Source: Rhynchonema sp. JSB1_4
Lineage: Eukaryota > Nematoda > Chromadorea > Monhysterida > Xyalidae
Assembly (NCBI GenBank): GCA_030248065.1
Contig: JASAMV010008114.1
Span: 1 to 64,000, forward strand
DNA length: 64,000 nt
Reading direction: 5' to 3'
Position numbers and translations under genes: made by a program. Within the stretch, counting starts at the first letter, position 1. The number at the start of each line of letters is the position of its first letter. The notes under the pieces were generated by a model. That model saw only the letters and a list, made by a program, of their open reading frames with translations. It did no database searches and was not told the origin of the DNA. Positions 34,089 through 45,568 of this stretch are shown here, piece by piece.

Positions 34089-36922
34089 ATGGAGGTGCTC
34101 TACTGTCTGCTGGCGGCACTGACAACTGCTCAAACATCAGCGTAAGCCAGACTGTTTTGAATTGTATCGACACCATCATCTGTTGATGTTGCCCTCGTGT
34201 TGTTTGTCCAGGTCGCGTGTCACGTTCAGTAACGACATTGAGCAACGTCTGATTCGTCAATTGTTGGGCAACGACAGTTACACGGCGTACGATTGGAGAA
34301 TACGGCCCAAGGGCACATTGCAGATGGGAGGCAGTGAGTGGACATTGGCTGCATTTACTGTACATATACAATAGCACGGTTTGTAGGCAACACTATACAT
34401 CTCAATCGGTTTGATGTTTCAGAAAGTCCGGTGCTGGTAACAGTGAACATGTACTTGAGGACAATCAGTAAGGTCGATGATGTGAACATGGTTCGATTTC
34501 GTTTGACGTTCATGCAACAACCGATGTCTATGATTTTAACATCTAAATGCGTGGATTTCAGGAGTACAGTCTGCATTTCACATTCCGTGAAGAATGGGTG
34601 GATGAAAGACTGATGTTCAATGACGCCAAGCTGCGATACGTCAATCTAGCACCAGGTGACCCTCTGCTTAATCCAAGACGGTCTATGTTTGGAGACAAGC
34701 ATGACATGAGACAGCACCGTTTGATGTTTCACAGGTCAACGCATTTGGATGCCGGACACGTTCTTTCAAAACGAAAAAGACGGAAAGAAACACGATATTG
34801 ACACGCCAAATGTACTCTTACGGGTCTACAATGGAACTGGAAAGATATTGTACAGCGTACGGTCCGTGCGCTTGAATTGCAAGTTCTGTCCGTATACATT
34901 CAAACTGAGACATTTCTCCAGCATGACACTAACGCTGTCGTGTCCGATGATGTTGCACAACTATCCAATGGACATACAAGAGTGCCTCGTTGAGTTTGCC
35001 AGTTGTAAGTGATTCCCTTCATCGCAGTACATGTGTCTCTTTCGTCTCAAGATGGTCATCTTTACAGACGCGTACACAACAGACGACATTGACTACATGT
35101 GGGTGCCTAGAGAGGTGAAGAAGCCAGTGCAAATCAAAGCTGGACTTCGTCAGAGTTTGCCGAGCTTCACATTGGCAAATGTGCTCACGTCAACGTGCAC
35201 TAGCAAAACGAACACGGGTTAGCACAGTGAACCCTCTTTATAGTGACCCTCTATATAGTGGAACCCTCCTTATTGCGAGAAGCTTGTCAAGTCCCGAACA
35301 CCAGACTTTGTGAACTGCTGTGTAAATTCTTTGTGGCGGAAATTCTTTATAGTGACAAAAGTGACCTGGTCCCGTTCATGTCTCCATATAGAGGGTTGAC
35401 TGTATTAGTAATCTTGCAACATTAAAAAATAAAACATAAAATGTGAGCCAATCGTTCCTTGCACATTCAGGCGAATACAGCTGTTTGCGACTGACGTTGG
35501 TGTTGAAACGCGAATTCAGCTATTACATGCTGCAGCTGTACATTCCGTCGTTCATGTTGGTTGCGGTCAGTTGGGTCAGTTTCTGGCTCGACAAGGACTC
35601 TGTACCGGCCAGGGTCACTTTGGGAGTGACTACTCTGCTCACTATGACCACACAGGTGAACCAGTGACACTTGGCATGCAATCAATTTGGTTGGAGTTTA
35701 AGTATTTAGATAGTCAAGTGAACGCATTCGGCGCACACAGCCTAACAATACACGACATTGCACAGGCCTCGGGCATCAACGCCAAACTGCCACCAGTGTC
35801 GTACACGAAAGCGATCGATGTCTGGATCGGTGTCTGTCTAGCATTTATCTTCGGTGCACTGCTCGAGTTCGCACTGATCAACTATGCGGCCAGACGTGAC
35901 ATGTTGCAGCTGAGCAAACGAAAAAGTTCAGCACATCGTTCGGCATCGAGCTCAAGACGGCAACCCTCCAACACGATTGTGGTGGGTGTTTGTTTCGGAT
36001 ATTGCCTGTTTCTAAGTAGCTGGCTATGGGCATGATAACGAAATCGCCAGAGAGGTGCTTCGTGGGGTTCCACTAAGGATTTTCAGGTCAATTTATGATG
36101 ATTTACATATTTATTTTCAGCTGTTCTGGAGCATTTTCTATCAATATTCAGCGAAATCCATTTTTGGATCCCAACTGCTGTGGTGCCCACTTTGGCACTT
36201 TAGAGGGGCCACGTGACAAGCGGACCACGGATTCGGATTCTCCCGACCAAAGCACCCAACATATCCGATGTTTTTTTACCAAAATTTATTTTCCAACCTG
36301 TATTGCCTTGGTCCCCCCTTACATGATCCCTGGGTTCGTGCAAAGGTCGATGATCAATTTCGGCCCCACAACGCGCGTCTGCCCACAACAACCCCTTAAA
36401 TGGTGACTACGTGATTTTATCATTGGCACGAGACGGAGGGAGGTCCTAGCACTCGCCAGCTGTTGTTGTCATTCAACCATACCTAATTAAACCAACACGA
36501 AACATCACCTACTGCAGAACTACAATCCAATGATTCCGGGTGCGTCAGCAATTGGCACGGCGCCAAGTGCCCCACTGGACGCGCCATCGTCGCATCGCGA
36601 GTACGCGCTGGATTCCTACGACCCACGTGCCGATGTGGAGATGCAGGATTTGATGCCCCAACAGCATCACAACAGTCGACGATCGGGGGCGCGCTACCCT
36701 GCCATGACGGGTACCACCTCAAATCGTGTCCCGCCCACCACGAGTCTGACGAGGTCGATCTTCGGCCGATTCTGGCGCGTCAGTCGTCACAATAGCGCCA
36801 AACGCATCGATGTGATGGCACGTATTGTGTTTCCGGTGACTTTTGTTGGATTCAACATGGTCTACTGGGTCATCTATCTCAGACCATATCTCAAGCAGGA
36901 GAATATATTCGAGGACAGCTAG
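34089..36922 (+). CDS. GluCl: Glutamate-gated chloride channel subunit (Cys-loop)
   Basis: Ten exons (34089-34141, 34212-34333, 34423-34490, 34562-34655, 34735-34861, 34922-35004, 35068-35217, 35471-35655, 35766-35981, 36518-36922) give 500 residues. A signal peptide ([18 protein letters not shown]) precedes the ligand-binding domain with [21 protein letters not shown] and the Cys-loop C162-x13-C176. A second cysteine pair (C226, C237), typical of GluCl and glycine receptors, lies in [13 protein letters not shown]. The pre-M2 motif PAR (278-280) and M2 ([14 protein letters not shown]) indicate anion selectivity. M3 keeps the glycine in VWIGVCL (G316), a position linked to ivermectin sensitivity. 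The M3-M4 loop is long and M4 lies near residues 463-486. It should form inhibitory glutamate-gated channels in neurons or muscle. Confidence 0.94.
35225..35402. mobile_element. Tc1/mariner-like (pogo-type) MITE in GluCl intron 7
   Basis: The left end CAGTGAACCCTCTTTATAG and right end CTATA-GAGGGTTGACTG are imperfect inverted repeats resembling pogo/Tigger-type ends. TA follows the right end; CA (possibly a mutated TA) precedes the left. It explains most of the 253-nt length of this intron. Confidence 0.6.
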
Positions 36923-37336
36923 GCTGCGTTGCTGAAAACGAAATGTGATTCTACTTGTCCGCTGCGATATTCATGTTGCTATAGGCGCTTTACAACTCGG
37001 TGCTCCAGCTCTGTAGATGTGTTGTAATATTGGGAATCCTTGAATAGTGATAGTAAAGCAGTGTTCTGTACATACTGTATGCATGTTAGACTGAATTTAG
37101 CACCCGCGTTTTTAGCATTAATATGTCGTGCTCGCAAAATGCTCTCGGATCTGATCTCAGTCTTTTCTGAACCCGTCTTCATTTCTATGCCAAATTTTTT
37201 CACACAGATTTTCTGAATAAAAATTCATCATAAAAAGCTTTTTTACATAAAGCACCAAATTACTCAAAGAAAATAAAATCCTGAAGTTTGTCGGCTGAAA
37301 ATCAAAACTATAAAATGCTTGGGCAATATACAATGT

Positions 37337-37420
37337 AGTAAATTTCCAAATTCGCTGCCACACAGTAAAGTACGCACCGCGGCGTATTTTACTGTGCGGC
37401 AGCGAATTTGGAAATTTACT
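37337..37420. repeat. Short hairpin after the cyclase stop codon
   Basis: Arms of 40 bp starting AGTAAATTTCCAAATTCGC pair around a few bases. A longer relative with the same outer arms is at 48452-48679. It ends 6 bp from the stop codon of the cyclase-family gene, so it probably lies in that transcript 3-prime UTR. Confidence 0.9.
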
Positions 37421-37426
37421 GCACTT

Positions 37427-38658
37427 CTAGATCACGATAGCCAAAATCATGACAACGACCCACACACTCAGCGAATCATCCAACTGTGTCGCAGCAGAAG
37501 TGACTGCCCGACGACAGGGGTCAGATTGACCCTGATGTCCAAAGGCGAACGCCCGTATCGGACCACCACTGCCCGCTTTGATCTTCATGACCGCACCGAC
37601 AAATGTGGCACCACGTGCCGGCAGACGATCGAGATTGGAAAGGTTCTCAATTCCGGGAATGTTTTTGGCGCCGAAAATCTGCAATAGTTTTTGAGCCCAT
37701 ATCTTGATGGTGCCACAAATGCAGAATCAGAAAGCGCCCCACCTGATGCGTGCGAAACATTTTCGATTGACCGTAGTCCATGGAGGCGGTGTCTAGACCG
37801 AACGCGCGAAGTCGTCTGTTGTCGACCAACCATTGTGCGGTGTCAGAGTGCACACCTGCACAACACGCGCACTGCCGGTCAAGTTGTGTCATGGACATGA
37901 GGTGAGTGTGACAAAAATTGACAAACCCGGAAAATGCAGATTCTTCGCCGTGTTGTCAGCGGTACCTAGGTATGCCGTTCGGTTTGGCCATCTGCAAAAT
38001 GCTAATAGATGCTTCAATCCTTCACAAACGGAAATATTTAAACACGTTTTCGAGTGATCACATGAAACATCACCTGAGCGACCAGTCAGTGCGCATCAAC
38101 AGCACACAGTCTGTGACAGTGACGCCATGGACCTGCTCGAAATCTGTGATGTCATCAATCGATAACTGATAATCTGTATCGGCAGCAGCTTTCGAGCTCA
38201 CATCGATCACACACGCCTCGCCGATCAGACTGTCGATCGGAATCTGTTTAACCAATGCATTTCCGTGATGCCTGATACGATAACCCAACAATGAATGCCG
38301 CGACGACCAATAAATAACCTGATCGGTGGTGTGTTTGCCCTCAGCAAAATGTACGGGTGCATCCAGATGCGTACCGCCGTGCTCAGCCGCCTCCATATTG
38401 TACGCGGTGTAGAAGAACGGGGTACGTCGCAGTCCGAAAATGATCATTTTTAATGCAACATCTACTGAATACAAAACGGTTTATATCTCGTTTACCCCCA
38501 CTGGGATCGACCAATTTGAAGGACTTGGCACCAGGCCAATAAATGGTGTCTGCATCAAATGGCCAGGATAGATCCAGTAGATCGCAGTCTTCCAGATTCA
38601 CAAATGCGCCATGTGCAGTTAGAGAGATGGCCAGGAGAAAATGAATGAATTTGGACAT
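37427..38658 (-). CDS. Secreted cyclase-family metal hydrolase (kynurenine formamidase-like fold)
   Basis: On the minus strand the exons are 38658-38496, 38464-38074, 37991-37927, 37855-37743 and 37678-37427, giving 327 residues. A signal peptide (MSKFIHFLLAISLTAHGA) is followed by the family opening LLDLSWPFDADTIYWPG. The signature HGGTHLDAPVHF (83-94) supplies metal ligands expected at H83, H87, D89 and H93. DNRRLRAFGLDTASMDYGQ and IFGAKNIPGIENLSNLDRLP close the fold. Known members hydrolyse N-formylkynurenine or cyclic amides such as isatin; the substrate here cannot be read. The C-terminus ends in a hydrophobic run (SVWVVVMILAIVI) with no residue after it, suggesting a GPI-anchor signal or tail anchor. 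Confidence 0.9.
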
Positions 38659-39218
38659 TGTTCAGGGGAAACCGGCCAAATTGCGGAAACTATGTCAAAT
38701 TGTGGTCATAAACACCAGAGCACAGCAGCGAAATACTGCACACGACAGACGGATCACTGTTTGCCTGTGTGCCCTTGGCGTAAACAACCAGCAGCCAAAC
38801 GCGCAAGCCGCTGTCTGTTGAATGTGCAAAAATTGTTGCGCTAATACAACGATGAATCGATCGGCAGAAAACCCCGCGTGCGGAGCGAGTTCACATTATT
38901 TTTGAGTGGTGTGAGTGTTTACATGAAACATCAACAACGTATAAAAATTTTTATTGTGCATTTTCGCCCTCAAAAGCATAACCGCCAACCCACCAGGAAA
39001 ATAGTTTGCCTCTCCAGCAAAATATTAGGCAGTGACACAGAGTAACTGCCGAGAAAGAAAGCGGGGCAATACTAAACATCATAAAGAGAGGCAACCAAAC
39101 AAAAATGGGTCTGAGAAAGGAGTTATTTCTTCACATTTCAGCAGGATTAGATTATCTGATGCGGCGCTAGCTATAGTGTTTCATGTTGTTCTTGGTCCAG
39201 GTGACAAACGACCCCGTG
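38659..39218. other. Intergenic region with no gene seen
   Basis: Upstream flank of the cyclase-family gene. No exon is supported; TGAAACATC occurs at 38924. Confidence 0.5.
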
Positions 39219-39222
39219 TTAA

Positions 39223-40250
39223 AGTGCAAGGGACATAATTCATATTTGCAAAATGGGACCATTTTTTATTGCTGGAAGTGAAAGCCGCAATCAAGGTGAC
39301 CATCCTTCAAAAAGAAGTACCGTCTAAAAGTGTCAAATGAACTGTCAAAAAGTGTGCCAAAGGTGCACCTCTGGGAGTATAAGCACCAACTGATCTAGCC
39401 GCCCCCCAGACATGATTTTCAGGCATCGTACGGAAGCAGCACTTCACCGAACGAACGAAGTTGGAAAATCAATGTTGCACGATATGATCGTCACACCGAC
39501 GGAGTGAGTTGAAAAATCATAAGTCCTTCAAAAAGGCTCATTTCGCGATTCTGAAACCGGTTCTGGAACCGGTCAAGTTTGCTGTATTGGTTTATGTTTC
39601 ATTGAAGTGCACCAGTGTCGGTGTCCACTCGTAGAGGTCGATACCTTTGGTGGACCACCTTCTGTTGCGTCCCCAATGTGCATAGTCTTATATACGTAAT
39701 CACCGAAACATTTTCATTTGACTTCCGATCCGTTGACACTTGTTGACACATCGAACTGAAAATGTTTCGGTGATTACATATATAAGACTATCTACATTGG
39801 GGACGCAACCGAAGGTGGTCCACCAAAGGTATCGACCTCTACGAGTGGACACCGACACTGGTGCACTTCAATGAAACATAAACCAATACGGCAAATTTGA
39901 CCGGTTCCAGAACCGGTTTCAGAATCGCGAAATGAGCCTTTTTGAAGGACTTATGATTTTTCAACTCACTCCGTCGGTGTGACGATCATATCGTGCAACA
40001 TCGATTTTCCAACTTCGTTCGTTCGGTGAAGTGCTGCTTCCGTACGATGCCTGAAAATCATGTCTGGGGGGCGGCTAGATCAGTTGGTGCTTATACTCCC
40101 AGAGGTGCACCTTTGGCACACTTTTTGACAGTTCATTTGACACTTTTCGACGGTACTTCCTTTTGAAGGATGGTCACCTTGATTGCGGCTTTCAGTTCCA
40201 GCAACAAAAAATGGTCCCATTTTCCAAATATGAATTATGTCCCTTGCACT
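39223..40250. mobile_element. Palindromised version of the TTAA-flanked TIR element
   Basis: The outer ends AGTGCAAGGGACATAATTC and complement are flanked by TTAA (39219-39222 and 40251-40254), as at 11806-12487. Here, however, almost the whole element is repeated in inverted orientation: about 494 bp per arm around a ~40-bp loop at about 39717-39757. The left half follows the order of the ordinary element at 11806. Instead of continuing to its right end, it then folds back on itself. Confidence 0.92.
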
Positions 40251-40436
40251 TTAAAACTGAACTTCTGGTTGAGGTCGAGATCACAATTTCGATTCATCAC
40301 GCAGCTGATAAAATGTGTAAAAGTTTGCCTGTGGAATATAGCAACAACAATGTTTCATATGCTCGCTGTGAGCTGCGTGAGTTTGCGCTGCCAGCATGTC
40401 ACTGAAACATTCCTGCTTGGTTAACAAGGACACATA

Positions 40437-40620
40437 AAGGCAAACTACACCAACATGAGCCCGATTTTGAAAGTGGTGTGTGTTCAAAACGAAAAGAGAA
40501 AATCATCATGCTCCACGTTATATTCGTCAACGTGTAACATTTCCAAATGAGCAGCCACGTCAGAATGTTTCACTATTCTGCCAGCTGCGAAATCGAACTC
40601 ATGTTGGTGTAGTTTGCCTT
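40437..40620. mobile_element. 184-bp MITE with TA target, copy 2
   Basis: The ends AAGGCAAACTACACCAACATG and complement, with TA on both sides (40435-40436 and 40621-40622), match the element at 14935-15124 in opposite orientation. It lies downstream of the p24 gene, which is on the minus strand. Confidence 0.88.
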
Positions 40621-40953
40621 TACTTAATCTCTTTCATTGGTTTTCTGAAATCTCGACCACAAACAGATGTTGAGTTATAACGTGGGGTCGTTTGTTTCTT
40701 TGCCTTGCATAAAAAGGAAATACCGTTGCAGAAAAAACATTTTGGTAGCAAAGCGCAGATAAAAACAGTCGATCAAAACGCACTGACAAAAAACAAAACA
40801 AACAACAAAAAACAACCGATATCACAACAACAACTATATAAATAGTGGCATTTTGATATTCGAACTCTCAGTGTGCGTGGCCCGCTGGTTTCACGAGTTT
40901 CAGAAACCACCGGCAGTGCGTTTGTCGGTGAAAAATGATCGCAGCACAAACAC

Positions 40954-42375
40954 CTAAATAAAGTTTAATGAAAATATTGGAATGCATAGCTTATCTTTTA
41001 AAGAAACAAAAAAGACCTGTCCGATTCCAATAAGTAGAACAACAACTGTCTGTCCGATGGACCAGTACATCACGCGCTCATTCAAATCCTCGGCGCGTTT
41101 TCGACCTGAATTGTAATGATTTTGTCATGTATTTCACTACTTCTAATTTCCAAAGGTAACAAAGCTGTCTCGCACCGACCAGTGGCCTCACGTAGTCGAT
41201 GATGTGTCTGGTAGTCATCAACGATCTTCAATCGCTCGTGAATGCCTTCTGACGAGGATTCCAGCTGAAATGTGCAGATTCAGTTTCAAATTTTCAACCA
41301 ATTGATAATGTTTCAACAATGTTCCCGATTGCACTGCACCCACCATGGTCATGGCTGACAGCCTGTGTTCGACATTGGGCAGTTTGTCGTGATCGCCCAC
41401 CACCCAGTCCATGTAGACGATTTTGTGCGAAAATGTCGAGAATTCATTTGAGAAACAAACCTGCAGCGATTTTTTAAAATTGTAACTTTATATTATAAAT
41501 GGGCATTTTTGACCCTTGTCGGTAATGCTTTGAATATGTCCAGAGTTTAAAGCGTCGAGGCTCATCAACCACTAATGAATGCGCACCACTGAAAAAAACA
41601 CTTTTCTGGGTGAGTCAAGGTATTATCTTGGTCATGATCACCCACTTCACAAACCTTATCTTCAGCCTTCGCCTTCAGGACAGTGTATTTTGCTAGATTT
41701 AGCCATGGTACTGGCACTTAACATTGAAATCTGGTATCTAGTGATTTTCAGTTCCGGTGGCCCAAGCTTTGGTGTTTTCTGCAGTCTAGCCTTAATTTAG
41801 GCACCCGTTACAGAACGTCTTTTTGGAACCAAAAAATGGAGATTTAAATGCACAAGGCAAGTGAGCTTCATATGAACTAAAAATCCTGTTTCTTTCGACG
41901 ATATGCTCTTCTCCGTGCCAAGAAGCCAACCTTGTAAGCACCGGTGGTGTCAGCAGTCCACGTGAACGTGTCGTATTGTTTCCTAACATCTTTGTACAAT
42001 TCTTTGCCTGTGGGTGACTCTATGCGCATGTCAACATCATATTGACCACCGGTTACAACCTGTAATAAATAATGACAAAGCCTTCTAATCGATACGGTAG
42101 AGGCCGAGCCCGAGGCCACTCAGATGTTCCAAACCAACCAGAACAAGGCGTGCGTAAAACGTGATGCGGGCAGGTCAGCCCTACCGGACCGATTGTTTTA
42201 ATTTGATACCAACCTGCATCTCAACTGTCGATGATTCACCCTGTGGGATTTCTTCATAAAAGCACTGATTGGCGTTATCGGGCAATTCGAATGTGAGTTC
42301 AATTCCATGCGACACGTGTAACACCAAGCACCACAGCCAAGCCGACAAGACACGACAAAGATGACTGATGTTCAT
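40954..42375 (-). CDS. p24/TMED (emp24/gp25L) cargo receptor
   Basis: On the minus strand the exons are 42375-42214, 42059-41931, 41460-41344, 41264-41180 and 41105-40954, giving 214 residues, the usual p24 length. A signal peptide ends near HVSHG, followed by the GOLD domain ([33 protein letters not shown]-like [20 protein letters not shown]) with its two conserved cysteines. A helical stalk ([35 protein letters not shown]) leads to one membrane segment ([18 protein letters not shown]) and a short cytosolic tail. These proteins cycle between ER and Golgi in COPI and COPII vesicles, selecting cargo such as GPI-anchored proteins. The tail ([17 protein letters not shown]) is longer and more hydrophobic than usual, so the last few codons are less certain. 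Confidence 0.9.
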
Positions 42376-42419
42376 TTTAGTCAGATAGGTCGTTTTTGTT
42401 CACTTTTCTCGACCTTAGC

Positions 42420-45300
42420 GTCCCATTTGAATCTCCAAATTATGCTGCTGCTTGTCGCTGACAAGGCTAATACTCAATTAAACACTTGAGGCGACCTATA
42501 ATTGTTCCGGCAATTTCGTTGCGCATGTACAGTTGTTTACAATATCTGGTAGTAGTCGACTTTGGGTGCGCGCGCTTACTTCTCTGAAACAGAAACACTT
42601 TCCGGGACGGGTCGACCCACGACTTTAGATATTAAACCAAATGTACTCAGACGTACTAAATCCGCGCGTCGCGCGAGATTTTTTGCCTATTTGGGGTAAA
42701 AAATACCGATTTTGAGCCATTTTGAGTCAAAAATGTCCATTTTTTCGGGGCCGTTTAACATCCTAAAACCCTTTTTTAGGGTTTTTTCAGGGGTATTTCT
42801 GGGAGCAATTTTTTAGATTCGGGTCAGTGATTTAATAGAGCCCCCTTGTATTTAGGTTTTTACGGTCTATTACGGGGGCTCTATAATTCCGGGGGCTCTA
42901 TCAATTCACTGACCAGAATCCGAAAAATTATTCCCAGAAATACCAGCAAAAACCTCGAAAAAGAGGTTTGAAAGGATGTTTTTTCGCTTACAATCGCATT
43001 TATTCGTGTCCATTCGTCAATAAGAAGCAGTGCTGTGGCTACTTTGGCGGGGCGGGTAGGGGTAGGGCAGTGTTGGAGGTACTTGAGGGGGATACCTACT
43101 GTACCGGGCTCGGAGAGGGGGGATGCCTACTGTATCAGAGCCGATGGCCTGGGGGGTTATCGGGGGTTTGGGGAGGTTGTTGGGGGGATCAGGTTTTTGG
43201 GTGAAAATCTTTAATGTTTTTATTATGTGTGGAATCGTGTGAAAACGTAGTTTTTCCCGCGGGAAATAGGCTTTTGCCGCAATTTCCCGTCCTTCAAAAT
43301 TCTGGAAGAAAACCATTTCCCGCGACATTTCCCGTCCTTCAAAATTCCAAACTTCCATTTCCCGCAAGAATTCCCGGACCCTTGGGGAAAACGGGAATTT
43401 TCCCCAACTTCTCCCGTCCTTCAAAAAATTTTCCGCGCGAGCCCTAGTGCACAGAACATTTATGCACGTTTGTTGTTCGTTAGAGCACATAATAAGCCTC
43501 TTATCGACGAATAGACACGAATAAATGCGATTACAAGCGAAAAAAACACACTTTCAATTCAAACCCCTTTTTAGGGGTTTTTGGGGGTATTTCTGGGAAC
43601 AATTTTTCAGGTTCGGGTCAGTGAATTTTGAGGCCCCCCCCGGAATAGAGCCCCAAAATTGGGTCAGTGAATTAATAGATCCTCCCCCTTCTTACCGTAA
43701 AAACCTAAATAGAAGGGGGGCTCTATTAACTCACTGACCCCATTTTGGGGGGCTCTATTCCGGGGGGGGGGCTCTATTCCGCGGGGGCCTCTATTAATTC
43801 ACTGACCCGAACCTGAAAAAATTGTTCCCAGAAATACCCCAAAAACCCCTAAAAAGGGGTTTGAAAGGATGTTTTTTCGCTTGTAATCGCATTTATTCGT
43901 GTCTATTCGTCAATAAGAGGCGTATTATGTGCTCTGAACGAACAACAAACGTGCATATGCATAAATGTACCTGTGCACCACTATCAAGCCTTAATACACT
44001 AACACTACTGTATAGGGGATGTTACTTTGGGCCCCAAAAAACCGTAAACCTTTACCGTAAAAACCTAAATACAGCCCCCCCCCGTAATACAGCCCCCCCA
44101 AAAAGGGGTCAGTGAATTAATAGAGCCCCCCCCGGAATAGAGCCCCCCTAAGTAACATCCCCTATACTGTAGTGTATTAAGGCTTGATAGTGGTGTACAG
44201 GTACCAGTGTAGTGGCAGGCCCATGTGTGGGAGGTAAGTATGATGCGGGGTTGGGACCGGAAGCGTGAGAGGTATGATTTTGGTCACCCAAAAAGCCGAA
44301 AAAACACCGTTTTTGTGATACAATTTTGGCCAAAAATTGAGGTAAAAATAGTACTTTTTCAAAATTTTCGCCGAAAATCGCCTAAAAATAGGTATTATGG
44401 GTGGGCTTGCGCGCGGAGCGCGCGATTTTTGGGAAAATAAGGTCGAAAAACACCGATTTTTGCCTTAAAAAGGCATAAAATTGCTTGTGAGAGGTATGAT
44501 TTGGAGTTGTGAGAGGTAAGTACTCAAACCCCCCCCCCAACCCCCCCCCCCCCCAGCCACTACTATGACAGGTACATTTATGCACGTTTGTTGTTTGTTC
44601 AGAGCACATAATACGCCTCCTATTGACGAATAGACACGAATAAATGCGGTTGCAAGCGAAAAAACATCCTTTCAAACCCGTTTTTAGGGGTTTTTGGGGG
44701 TATTTCTGGGAACAATTTTTCAGGTTCGGGTCAGTGAATTAATAGAGGCCCCCCGGAATAGAGCCCCCCCGTAATAGAGCCCCCCCAAAATGGGGTCAGT
44801 GAGTTAATAGAGCCCCCCCTTCTATTTAGGTTTTTACGGTATGGGGGGCTCTATTCCGGGGGGGGGGGGCTGTATTTAGGTTTTTACGGTATTTAGATTT
44901 TTACGGTATTTTACTGAAAAAGTAGGAATTTTTTGTTAAAAATACTAAAATTTCTGACGGATTCGGCAAGTAGGTGATCAGTATTGTTGTCTATTTGACG
45001 ACTTTTTCATGGAAAACAATGAATTTTCATTTTCACAACACAACCAAAAAATGGGTTCAAGTCAAAAGATCAAGAAAATCGCAAAAATTATGACAAAAAT
45101 TGGGTTAAAATCTGAGCCAAAAATTCGGGCCGGGCCGGGGACCACGGCCCGATTGCGACCGCTGTATTAGGAGATAAAAATCTTTGGAAAATCATCCAGG
45201 TCCCTTGATCATCAGGTTTAACCGTTACACGCAGCTGGCTGTGTGTGCATTAATTAATACACGTGTGTGTATTAGACAGCAGCAGCGCTAGATATAAGTA
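42420..45300. repeat. Nested palindromes with GGGGGGCTCTATT cores
   Basis: A unit with CTGGGAACAATTTTTCAGG, TTCGGGTCAGTGAATTAATAG and AGCCCCCC is repeated in alternating orientation (about 42797-42945, 43585-43840, 44030-44160, 44698-44900), with TTTTTACGGT between halves. A second unit with CGCATTTATTCGTGTCTATTCGTCAATAAGA-like sequence occurs forward at 42970 and 43870 and reversed near 43490 and 44610, giving larger palindromes around the small ones. G and C runs of 7-15 bases mark the centres. No gene is supported. Confidence 0.85.
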
Positions 45301-45328
45301 GCAGCGGCTAGACGGAAGTATGTGTCGG

Positions 45329-45405
45329 TTCGCTAGCTCAGCGGTGAAGGCGTTGCACTCGTGCCTGCGGGACCGCTGGTTCGAGTCCCGCCGGCGCCGG
45401 TGTAT
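45329..45405 (+). tRNA. tRNA-like sequence, degenerate (possible SINE head)
   Basis: TAGCTCAGCGGTGAAGGCG is a good A-box and GGTTCGAGTCC an exact B-box, 36 bp apart, with a T-rich stretch after the 3-prime end that could stop RNA polymerase III. A Thr-type CGT would sit at the anticodon. The acceptor and anticodon stems have several mismatches, so this is more likely a tRNA pseudogene or SINE head than a working tRNA. Confidence 0.35.
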
Positions 45406-45536
45406 ATTTTTGTTTTTTTTGGCTTTTTGGTTAAAACTAATTTATACATGAACAAAATGATGAGAAATAGTGTTTACCAGTGAAATCGGGGTTGGGATGT
45501 CAAAACATAGCCATCATTTTTTGTTTGTTTTCTTGA

Positions 45537-45568
45537 GCTTAGCCTTAGGCTTTGGCTTAGGCTTAGGC
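45537..45568 (+). repeat. TTAGGC-like interstitial telomere-type tract, left part
   Basis: It reads CTTAGGCTTTGGCTTAGG and so on: degenerate hexamers of TTAGGC, the nematode telomere repeat. The tract continues on the far side of the element inserted at 45569-46375. Confidence 0.7.

Noticed and set aside
45329..45405. Functional tRNA-Thr
   Set aside because: A- and B-boxes are good, but acceptor and anticodon stems have several mismatches. Kept only as tRNA-like.
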